From Deltaproteobacteria bacterium (lineage in GTDB: Bacteria > Desulfobacterota > Desulfobacteria > Desulfobacterales > UBA11574), in contig JAFCZV010000110.1 of NCBI GenBank assembly GCA_019314155.1, forward strand, positions 1 through 13,233: 13,233 bases of DNA, in the 5' to 3' direction. Of this stretch, positions 1-6,345 are shown in pieces. Position 1 is the first letter of the stretch; each line of letters starts with the position of its first letter. A program made the translations under genes and the position numbers. The notes beneath the pieces were generated by a model. It searched no databases, was not told the DNA's origin, and saw only the letters and a list, made by a program, of their open reading frames with translations.

Positions 1-2
1 AA

Positions 3-800
3 GCCTTCCGGTTTTTGACCAATTTTGAAAACCAGGTCAAAAATCAGTTGGCCGATTCAGATTTCGCACATGCGGATGAAACGGGCATCAATATCGGTGG
101 CGACGGGCATTGGTTGCATTGCGTATCTAATGATGACTGGACCCTTTATTATCCCCATGAAAAAAGGGGCAAAGAGGCCATGGACGACATGGGCATACTG
201 CCCAGGTTCAAAGGGATATTGTGCCATGACCACTGGAAGCCTTACTATAAATACGATTGTACGCACGCTTTGTGCAACGCCCATCATTTAAGGGAATTGA
301 CAAGGGCCTGGGAGCAAGATGGTCAGCAGTGGGCGAAAAAGCTGAAAAACCTACTTGAAACGATTAATCGCAAGGTCAACGATGCCGGCGGCGCGTTGGA
401 TGCTCAAGAATCAGAAAAATACCGGCTTAAATACAGAGCCATATTAAAAAAAGGCGAAATCGAATGTCCGGAGCCAATCAGACCCAAAAAAAAAGGAAAA
501 AGGGGCCGGATCAAAAGATCAAAATCCAGAAACTTGTTGGAACGGCTAAGAGACTACGAGCAAGACACGCTCAGATTTATGGATGATGAACGGGTTTCGT
601 TTACGAATAATTTGGGTGAAAGTGATATCCGTATGACAAAAGTTCAACAGAAGATATCTGGCTGTTTTCGATCAATAGGTGGAGCCCAAATCTTTTGTCG
701 CGTTAGAAGTTATTTGTCGACTTGTCGAAAACAAGGAGTCAAGTCAAGCCATGCATTGGATCTGTTGTTTAACGGCAAGTTGCCCGATTTTCTTATGTAG
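3..800 (+). CDS. IS66-family transposase (TnpC), C-terminal part, 5' end outside window
   Basis: This is a DDE transposase that cuts and joins the ends of its IS element. The frame is open to the window edge, so the N-terminus (zinc-finger and leucine-zipper part in full-length IS66 TnpC of roughly 500 residues) is missing here. Counting from the Leu codon at 15, the catalytic triad is visible: Asp21 in HADETG, Asp72 in GILCHDHW, and Glu202 in NNLGESDIRM. The CNAHHLREL segment (87-95) and the TKVQQKISGCFRS tail are IS66 hallmarks. A lysine/arginine-rich stretch lies near residues 156-173. The gene ends in TAG at 798-800, about 36 bp before the inferred IS end. No internal stop is seen, so the visible part looks intact. 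Internal TTG/ATG codons are not credible starts. Confidence 0.93.
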   Translation, partial: AFRFLTNFENQVKNQLADSDFAHADETGINIGGDGHWLHCVSNDDWTLYYPHEKRGKEAMDDMGILPRFKGILCHDHWKPYYKYDCTHALCNAHHLRELTRAWEQDGQQWAKKLKNLLETINRKVNDAGGALDAQESEKYRLKYRAILKKGEIECPEPIRPKKKGKRGRIKRSKSRNLLERLRDYEQDTLRFMDDERVSFTNNLGESDIRMTKVQQKISGCFRSIGGAQIFCRVRSYLSTCRKQGVKSSHALDLLFNGKLPDFLM

Positions 801-814
801 ATGGTAGTATAAGC

Positions 815-836
815 ATAAAATACGCTGAATAGTTAC
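815..836 (+). repeat. putative right terminal inverted repeat of the IS66 element
   Basis: The terminal bases read inward as GTAACTATTCAGCG. The GTAA start fits the IS66 family pattern. The matching left repeat is outside the window, so the repeat length cannot be measured. Confidence 0.5.
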
Positions 837-1858
837 AGAAAATGTTATGTTGACCCATGTCAAACCGACTTCGGTATATGTTGTCCCCCTTATTACCCGT
901 TCCAAGGTAATCGGGGTCATTGCCACGGATGCCATCGATGGGAGAGGCATCCCCTTTGAAACTCGGGAAACACTGGAGGTCTTCGCACCGCAAATAGCCA
1001 TAGCCATAGAAAACGCAAGACTTTACAGCAGACTCCAAAAACAGATGGGCAAGACTTTACAGCAGACTCCAAAAACAGATGGCGGAGCTGAAAAAATCTC
1101 AAGCCCTTTTGAGTCGCTCCGAAAAATTCTCTTTTTTGGGCAACCTTGCGGCAAGGCTGGCCCATGAAATAAAGAATCCCATGACCGCCATCGGAACGTT
1201 CATCCAGATGATGCCGAAAAAATACGATGATCAAGAATTCCGGGAAAACTTCCATATGATTGCACTGGAAGAAACCGGTCGGATCAACAACCTCATTACG
1301 GAACTCTTGGATCTTGTCAAGAAAAGGGAGTCGCACTTCGAGTTAAACAACCTTCATGATCTCATCGAAAAAATGATCCTACTGGTTTCGCCACAGAGCA
1401 ATGCCAAAAGAATTGACGTTTCCCGTCGATTCGATCCCAACATCGGACAGGTGTGGATGGATAGTGAAAAGATGAAAGAGGTAATTCTGAATCTCCTCTC
1501 CAATGCGGTTGAATTTACCCCCGAAGGCGGAAAGATCGAGTTTACCACAAAAAACTGTACCAAAAAAGGACGCCCGGACACCATTTGCATCGAAATCAAA
1601 GATAACGGCCCCGGGATCCCTCAATCTATGATTGACAATGTATTCGATCCGTATTTTACCACAAAACATAAGAGCAGTATTCATAATGGTACCGGTCTGG
1701 GTCTGTTTATCGCACATCAGAATATGCAGGATCACGATGGGGCCATAGAGGTAAAAAGCAAGTTCAATAAGGGAACCGTATTTACCCTGACTTTGCCCGT
1801 CGACAATCCCAACCAATCACCACCCTCCATTAACGTAAGTAAAGAATCGTGCGAATAG
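837..1858 (+). pseudogene. GAF-HisKA-HATPase sensor histidine kinase, truncated by IS66 and frameshifted
   Basis: The 847-1048 stretch encodes the second half of a GAF sensor domain (VYVVPLITRSKVIGVIATDA, ending IAIENARLYSRLQKQ). After a frame change, 1079-1858 encodes a complete kinase core. Counting from the ATG at 1079, this has His29 in the H-box (ARLAHEIKNPM), Asn141 in the N-box (NLLSNAVEF), DNGPGIP at 174-180, FDPYFTTK, and GTGLGL at 203-208. Family knowledge: such NtrB-like kinases phosphorylate a response regulator, often a sigma-54 activator. Two lesions are visible. The IS66 end at 836 removes the start of the gene. An exact 34-bp tandem duplication (1015-1082) shifts the frame by +1, giving a stop at 1165-1167. 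With one copy removed the join reads ENARLYSRLQKQMAELKKSQ. The ATG at 1079 lacks a Shine-Dalgarno, so a free kinase core is possible but unsupported. The end overlaps the next gene by 10 bp. Confidence 0.88.
1015..1082 (+). repeat. perfect 34-bp tandem duplication inside the sensor kinase gene
   Basis: Bases 1015-1048 are repeated exactly at 1049-1082. The unit begins GCAAGACTTTACAGCAGACT and ends AAACAGATGG. The flanking bases (1014 versus 1048, and 1049 versus 1083) differ, so the unit is exactly 34 bp. Because 34 is 3x11+1, the duplication alone explains the change of reading frame in the kinase gene. Confidence 0.97.
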
Positions 1859-3009
1859 ACAAGGTCATAATACATCGGGTAACGCTCCCTTTTTTATCTG
1901 ATTTTTCTCATTCTTTAAGAAAAAGATCCTATGTCAATAATATCATTGTCGAGGTCGTGGCCGAAAAGGATGGAATTAGGGGATACGGTGAAGGTGCCCC
2001 CAGATCTTACGTAACTGGGGAATCCCAGGAAAGTGCCGCCAAAAGCATATACGGTTTCATACAAAGAGATAATTTCCCAACCCAATTAAAAGACATTTCC
2101 CAGATATGGGATTTCGTCGACAGCCTTTCCGGCCAGAAGGTTCACAATGCTGCAATTTGTGCCCTTGAAACAGCGCTTCTGGATGCTTTCGGCAAAAGCG
2201 AAAACAAAAATATAACCGAATATTTTCCCAAAGATTTTTATACGGACAATGTTTATTATGGAGGCGCACTTCCGCTCGCCGGCAAACAAAGAATCATGGA
2301 ATTATGTCGATTGATTAAAACAATGAAAATAAATAAGTTGCGGATGAAACTGGGAAAAAATTTCGAACAGAATAAAGAAATGCTCGATACAGTTCACTCA
2401 GTGTTTGGAGGAAACCATGATCTTAGGGTGGACATTAATTGTGCATGGGACAGTAAACTTGCCTTTGAGCACCTACCATTGATTAAACACTACAAAATCA
2501 AGGTTGTCGAACAGCCGATGATGCCGAACGAACCGGACCTTGCGAATTTTGCCGCTCTTATGCAAGCCGAAGGTGTGATCCTGATGGCCGACGAATCGGC
2601 ATGTTCTTTAGGCGATATGGAAAAGATCGCTAAAGAGGGCTATTACAAGATGATCAACGTAAGATTGTCCAAATGCGGCGGATTCAGAAATTCACTCAAG
2701 ATAATTGACTACCTGCGGACCAACGGCATTCTTTTCCAAATCGGATGTCAACTGGGCGAATCCGGCATTCTTTCTGCTGCAGGCAGGGCGTTGTGTCTTC
2801 TCTGTGGGGATGCCGTATACTATGATGGTTCCTATGATGAATTCATGTTAAAGGTAAATACGACATTCGAAAATGTATCTTTTGGGCCGGGTGGTAAGGC
2901 GGGTCCTTTGAAAAATCCGGGATTGGGCGTTAAAGTGAGTCCTCAACACTTAAAAAATATATGCAATGATTCCGAAATGATTTCACTATCGAACCTCAAA
3001 TCTTTTTGA
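1849..3009 (+). CDS. enolase-superfamily (mandelate racemase/muconate lactonizing type) protein
   Basis: This is a 386-residue protein with the N-terminal capping domain (about 1-125) and the C-terminal barrel of the MR/MLE enolases, which abstract a proton next to a carboxylate held on Mg2+. The metal ligands are visible as Asp195 (VDINCAW), Glu221 (VVEQP) and Asp248 (MADES). Overall it resembles dipeptide epimerases, with GYGEGAP near 45-51 and a PGLG near the C-terminus. Two catalytic lysines are altered: the usual KxK is Arg165-Met-Lys167, and the sixth-strand Lys is Arg272 (NVRLSKCGG). The DxD motif used by Ala-Glu epimerases to hold the dipeptide amino group is not evident in YYDGSYDEFML. 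The lone Lys167 would suit a one-base reaction such as syn-elimination better than epimerisation; this is inference. The GTG start overlaps the kinase gene by 10 bp, which suggests translational coupling. The substrate is unknown. Confidence 0.85.
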   Translation: MRIDKVIIHRVTLPFLSDFSHSLRKRSYVNNIIVEVVAEKDGIRGYGEGAPRSYVTGESQESAAKSIYGFIQRDNFPTQLKDISQIWDFVDSLSGQKVHNAAICALETALLDAFGKSENKNITEYFPKDFYTDNVYYGGALPLAGKQRIMELCRLIKTMKINKLRMKLGKNFEQNKEMLDTVHSVFGGNHDLRVDINCAWDSKLAFEHLPLIKHYKIKVVEQPMMPNEPDLANFAALMQAEGVILMADESACSLGDMEKIAKEGYYKMINVRLSKCGGFRNSLKIIDYLRTNGILFQIGCQLGESGILSAAGRALCLLCGDAVYYDGSYDEFMLKVNTTFENVSFGPGGKAGPLKNPGLGVKVSPQHLKNICNDSEMISLSNLKSF

Positions 3010-3017
3010 AGGTATAC

Positions 3018-3833
3018 ATGCACTCAGACCAAATTTATACTCATTGGAAAAAGGAACATCGACACATACTTGAAAGCTTTAATGATAAAAATATTATTCT
3101 GTTGTTTTCAGGTGGAAAGGACTCGTCCGCCGCTATGGATCTTATCTCTACGGCAAAAGAAGAATTCGGATTCGATTTTACGGCGCATACCGGAGCCTTT
3201 CCGGTTCACAGATATCCCAACGAAGAAATAAAAAGGATCGATTCTTATTGGGTTAAACGGGGGGCACGTATAATTTGGCATGATTTGAGAAAGACGGATG
3301 ACGAACTTGATAATTCAAAGAATCCATGTCTGTTATGTCAAGACTTTAGAAAAAACCTACTCAAGAGCATCCTGACCCGCTCGGTAGAGGACTGGAACAG
3401 TCTTGTCCTCATCGTTAGTTATTCTCTTTGGGACATCGTCAGTTATTCCTTAGAACATTTGCTCAACAACATTTCTTCTAATCCTGATCAGGGAATAGGG
3501 ATTGAAAAAAATAAAAGATTTAAGGAAACAGGTCAGCGCTTTTATCCACTTTTAACGATGAAGGAGGGGTATCAGGTTTTTAGACCTTTGATTAAATACA
3601 ACAACGATGACATACTGAGAGTGATCTCTCAGGAAAACCTCCCGACACTTTCAATACCATGCAAATTCAAGGATTTCAGGCCAAAGAGGATTCTAGAAAA
3701 GTACTATGAAAAGATGGGCTTGCGCTTTAACTATAATCAACTTATTGATTTTGCAATAAATTCACTTGGCCTCCCGAACATTTCTTCTTACACCTCCATG
3801 GAAAAGGAAGATTATCTCGGCAATGTTTTTTGA
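3018..3833 (+). CDS. TtcA-like PP-loop ATP pyrophosphatase with putative Fe-S cysteines
   Basis: The 271-residue protein carries the N-type ATP pyrophosphatase P-loop SGGKDS at 31-36, so it probably adenylates a substrate. Cys104-x2-Cys107 (NPCLLCQDF) and Cys215 (SIPCKFKDF) have the order and spacing of the three cysteines that hold a [4Fe-4S] cluster in the tRNA thiolases TtcA/TtuA. The segment VFRPLIKYNNDDILR matches the TtcA-like region before the third cysteine. The GHHxDD-type segment of TtcA is replaced by SYSLWD, so the substrate may not be tRNA. The ATG at 3018 is chosen because GAAGG (3008-3012) sits 5 bp upstream. A TTG at 3006 overlapping the previous stop is the alternative. The tight coupling with the enolase-family gene suggests a shared pathway. 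The product could be a thiolated small molecule or RNA, or an amide-type ligation product; the sequence does not decide. Confidence 0.82.
   Translation: MHSDQIYTHWKKEHRHILESFNDKNIILLFSGGKDSSAAMDLISTAKEEFGFDFTAHTGAFPVHRYPNEEIKRIDSYWVKRGARIIWHDLRKTDDELDNSKNPCLLCQDFRKNLLKSILTRSVEDWNSLVLIVSYSLWDIVSYSLEHLLNNISSNPDQGIGIEKNKRFKETGQRFYPLLTMKEGYQVFRPLIKYNNDDILRVISQENLPTLSIPCKFKDFRPKRILEKYYEKMGLRFNYNQLIDFAINSLGLPNISSYTSMEKEDYLGNVF
3411..3458 (+). repeat. imperfect 24-bp tandem repeat coding IVSYSLxx twice
   Basis: Within the PP-loop gene, two adjacent 24-bp units encode IVSYSLWD and IVSYSLEH. The DNA copies share their first 14 bases with one mismatch and then diverge. The repeat keeps the frame and lies where TtcA relatives have the GHHxDD segment. 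It could be an old in-frame duplication or chance similarity. Confidence 0.4.
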
Positions 3834-3868
3834 TCTTCTGGATCGGTTTGAATTTACTGGAACCCTTT

Positions 3869-5044
3869 TCAATTTTCCATATACCGGATGAGAACTTGCC
3901 CGAAAAGCCGGGTCCCCACATCCAGAACCTTTTCGTCAATATCGAAATAAGGGGAATGTAGACCGCACTTAAAGCCTTTGCGCGGATCGTGACACCCAAG
4001 ACCAACCAATACCCCCCCCCACTTCTGACAAAAGTAGGAAAAATCCTCAGCACCCATTTTGGGGAGCCCGGTGTGGACATTATCCGTCCCCAGCACATCC
4101 CCGGCACAAGCCAAAGTGTGTTTTACGAGTCTTGGATCATTTACCAGCACAGGATAACCCTCCATCACTTCAAGGGTTGCTGAAATATTGAACGACCGGG
4201 CCACACTTTGCACGACATCTTGGAGGCGTTTTATTATTTGCTCACGAACCTCAGAGTTAAGGGTTCGGAGGGTTCCTTCCAATACGGCATTCTCGGGGAT
4301 AATGTTTGATGCTGTTCCGGCATGAAAACGGCCGATACTCAGCACAGCGCTTTCATGGGGCGGAAGTTCTCGACTGATCAGCGACTGAATTTGTGTAACC
4401 AGATGCGCGCCGGCAACAATGGGATCTTTGCAATGATGCGGATAGGCACCGTGCCCGCCCTTGCCTTTTAAACGGATAATAAAAGTATCTGCGGCCGCAT
4501 TGCTGACTTCAGGAGCAATTCCGATATGCCCCACTGGAAATTCAGGATACATGTGTCCGGCAAAAGCGGCTTCAACCGGTTCCGAATCAAAAATACCGCT
4601 CTCAAGCATTGCCATGGCGCCTGCCCCACCTTCTTCCGCAGGTTGAAATATAAAGATGATTTCACCGGAGCCGTTCTGACGCCATCTGTTTTCAATCAGC
4701 CAGCGAATGACGCCCAGTGCAATGGTCATATGCCCGTCATGCCCGCAGGCATGCATGAATCCTTCATTCTGGGATTTGTAAGGAACCGTATTTCCCTGTT
4801 CAAGGGGCAGCGCATCCATATCCGCTCGAAAAGCGATTACAGGACCTTTTTGCTTTGCACAGAGCTTTGCCACCACACCGGTTCCTCCCACACCCGATTG
4901 AAACGGCACTTTGAGCCCTTCTAACACCTCACAAATTTTGGCCGCCGTCTTTTCCTCTTTGTAAGCCGGTTCCGGAAACTGATGAAACCAGCGACGCAAC
5001 TCAACAAGCCAATTGAAAAAATCATCCGGCAATTTTTGAGACAT
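3869..5044 (-). CDS. M20-family amidohydrolase (N-acyl amino acid / hippurate hydrolase type)
   Basis: This 391-residue metallopeptidase-like protein hydrolyses an amide bond to an amino acid, as in aminoacylases, hippurate hydrolases and IAA-amino acid hydrolases. The di-metal ligands expected in this family are visible: Cys100 and His102 (HACGHDGH), Glu137/Glu138 (FQPAEEGG), His164 (AGHMYP) and His363 (LHSPYF). The dimerisation-domain motif GKGGHGAYPH has His198, and MGAEDFSYF is near the C-terminus. It is the second gene of a minus-strand operon, 19 bp after the prenyltransferase stop. The start is uncertain: the ATG at 5044 has GGGAGG only 1 bp away, which is too close for a normal Shine-Dalgarno, and a TTG at 5053 is the alternative. 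A run of nine G on the coding strand (4012-4020) lies near the 3' end. No signal peptide is seen, so it is probably cytoplasmic. The natural substrate cannot be told. Confidence 0.92.
   Translation of the reverse strand: MSQKLPDDFFNWLVELRRWFHQFPEPAYKEEKTAAKICEVLEGLKVPFQSGVGGTGVVAKLCAKQKGPVIAFRADMDALPLEQGNTVPYKSQNEGFMHACGHDGHMTIALGVIRWLIENRWRQNGSGEIIFIFQPAEEGGAGAMAMLESGIFDSEPVEAAFAGHMYPEFPVGHIGIAPEVSNAAADTFIIRLKGKGGHGAYPHHCKDPIVAGAHLVTQIQSLISRELPPHESAVLSIGRFHAGTASNIIPENAVLEGTLRTLNSEVREQIIKRLQDVVQSVARSFNISATLEVMEGYPVLVNDPRLVKHTLACAGDVLGTDNVHTGLPKMGAEDFSYFCQKWGGVLVGLGCHDPRKGFKCGLHSPYFDIDEKVLDVGTRLFGQVLIRYMEN
4012..4020 (-). repeat. G9 homopolymer in the M20 amidohydrolase coding strand
   Basis: Nine consecutive C on the plus strand read as G9 in the gene (codons for Lys-Trp-Gly-Gly-Val). 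A run of this length is prone to slippage. As given, the frame is intact through the conserved LHSPYF motif. Confidence 0.9.
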
Positions 5045-5063
5045 TCCTCCCAATAAGAATCAG

Positions 5064-5966
5064 TCAGCGGCCGATAAAGAGGCCGATTGCAAGTAAAACA
5101 GGGGTTAAAATGGTCAAGATAACATTCCGGCCCATATATGGAATCAGTGCCGGTATATCATCGGCATATCTGGAAATTCCTCGAACAATATTAACGCTGA
5201 GGGCAATGGTGACAAGGGACACAAGGCTTTCCGGCGGCAAGATCCTGGTCAACCATCCTAAAATGATGGACATATAAGCGCCTGCAAGGAATAAAGCGTA
5301 AACCTTCACGCTCGCCTTTCGCCCGATTACAATGGGCAGATGATTTCTACCAACACCTTTATCGGCTTCAACATCTGGGAACTGATTTAGAAGAAGCAGA
5401 TCACTCACAAGGAAAAACGGAACCAGGGATGCGATAAAAGCGGTCCAAGAGTAAGATCCTGAAAGTACAAAATCGGTTCCCATTACCATGAGAGGTCCAA
5501 AGCCCAGCCCGGGAGCAATCAAACAGACCAAAGGACTTCTAGTCAGCCATCGGGTATAGACTACAATGTCAATAATACCGATAATCCCCAGGGGTAAAAG
5601 CCACAGTCCTTTTATAAACAAGAAATAAATACCGATAAAAAGTGTCGCTGCCAATGTAGCAAATGCGGTAATCAGTGCATAATGCGCTTTTTCAGGGTTT
5701 TTGGGAAGCGTACCGCTTCCGCCGCTGAACGGCGTAGGCCGAGTATTGAAATCGAGTCCGCTATTAAAGTCATAATATTCGTTGAAAGCATTTACGCTGA
5801 TGTGTGACGAAAGAGCGCCGATAAAAGCGAGTGCCAAATAAAGCAGATTTAATTCGATTCCCGACCAGAATGCAGTAGCTGCCCCTACAGCAACACATGC
5901 CGGCGGCAGTATTAGAAAGGGTATCCGCATGGGACCCAATATGGCCCTGGTTTGTGTATTACCCAT
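5064..5966 (-). CDS. UbiA/MenA-family membrane prenyltransferase
   Basis: This 300-residue polytopic membrane protein has about eight or nine hydrophobic segments. UbiA enzymes transfer a polyprenyl chain from its diphosphate to an aromatic acceptor. Both Asp-rich, Mg2+-diphosphate-binding motifs are present: Asn62-x3-Asp66-x5-Asp72 (NEYYDFNSGLD) and Asn193-x3-Asp197-x3-Asp201 (NQFPDVEAD). The second, followed by KGVGRNHLPIVIG, resembles MenA (1,4-dihydroxy-2-naphthoate prenyltransferase) more than UbiA, which would place it in menaquinone synthesis; other acceptors are possible. The ATG at 5966 has a GGAG 9 bp upstream (complement of 5976-5979). A four-codon mini-ORF, ATGAATGGGTAA, starts 4 bp earlier in another frame and overlaps the start. 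It is the first gene of an operon with the M20 hydrolase. No other menaquinone gene is visible nearby. Confidence 0.88.
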   Translation of the reverse strand: MGNTQTRAILGPMRIPFLILPPACVAVGAATAFWSGIELNLLYLALAFIGALSSHISVNAFNEYYDFNSGLDFNTRPTPFSGGSGTLPKNPEKAHYALITAFATLAATLFIGIYFLFIKGLWLLPLGIIGIIDIVVYTRWLTRSPLVCLIAPGLGFGPLMVMGTDFVLSGSYSWTAFIASLVPFFLVSDLLLLNQFPDVEADKGVGRNHLPIVIGRKASVKVYALFLAGAYMSIILGWLTRILPPESLVSLVTIALSVNIVRGISRYADDIPALIPYMGRNVILTILTPVLLAIGLFIGR

Positions 5967-6345
5967 TCATAAGGTCTCCGTATTTCTTTGAAAAAAAAGT
6001 CTAAGATGCAAAGTTCGAAATTGAAGACCCAAATTTTTAATTTTAAGTATAAATTTCAAAGCAAAGAAACTATAACGTTTGTCGTCTCTTAGAAAAAAAT
6101 TTATTGTGGATGGCAGCAACTTCAGAACACGGAAGCCGGGTTCAAGATGCTTGGCCGCAACCACAGTCGCCGCCGATTTTAATGACCTTCATGATGTTTC
6201 TCCGGTGGTTTATTGAACTGGGACTTAACGTATACTTGCAAAAAGTTCAAGAATGAATAAGTTGAATAATAAATGATATCTTTTGCCGGGCGTATGGTGT
6301 AGATCAGAATATTATCGTTGGCGACATACCCATGGGTGAATAAAA
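5967..6345. other. divergent intergenic region between prenyltransferase and Nudix genes
   Basis: This 379-bp stretch separates the minus-strand prenyltransferase operon from the plus-strand Nudix gene. It is AT-rich near both ends. The best-supported element is the short Cys-containing ORF at 6192-6142 with a good Shine-Dalgarno on the minus strand. A longer minus-strand frame (6164-5967, GTG start) exists, but it turns into low-complexity AT-rich sequence and has no ribosome site. I see no convincing promoter boxes or terminator. Confidence 0.5.
6142..6192 (-). CDS. possible 16-residue Cys-containing peptide or leader, or start of a broken small gene
   Basis: The ATG at 6192 is preceded by GGAG (complement of 6200-6203) with 7-bp spacing, which is a good ribosome site. 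It encodes MKVIKIGGDCGCGQAS and then TGA. It lies about 175 bp upstream of the prenyltransferase start on the same strand. It may be a leader peptide, a small Cys protein, or the front of a gene lost by frameshift: the frame one base over (from 6164) stays open for 65 codons. I know no family for it. Translation is unproven. Confidence 0.3.
   Translation of the reverse strand: MKVIKIGGDCGCGQAS

Larger units (their letters stand above)
1..836 (+). mobile_element. IS66-family insertion sequence, right-hand part
   Basis: The block contains the C-terminal half of an IS66 transposase and a plausible right end. The left end and accessory genes lie outside the window. I place the right end at 836 because the bases before it end in GTTAC, so the inverted end reads GTAACTATTCAGCG. 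IS66 elements characteristically begin GTAA and usually make 8-bp target duplications. From 837 the sequence reads straight into a GAF-domain coding frame that has no beginning of its own, which marks the junction. The predicted target duplication is AGAAAATG at 837-844; its partner would lie left of the window. The exact end is inferred from one terminus only. Confidence 0.75.

Noticed and set aside
3834..3868. Bidirectional terminator between the convergent PP-loop and M20 genes
   Set aside because: Only a weak GATC...GATC stem is present and no T-tract follows on either strand.
5967..6164. Minus-strand 65-residue frame before the prenyltransferase
   Set aside because: GTG start without a ribosome site, AT-driven composition after about 25 codons, no recognisable motif. 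Kept only as the possible shifted continuation of the small Cys ORF.
6072..6192. Reading the TGA of the small Cys ORF as selenocysteine
   Set aside because: The context (GQAS-TGA) is not a known redox motif, and I found no convincing SECIS-like hairpin just after it.
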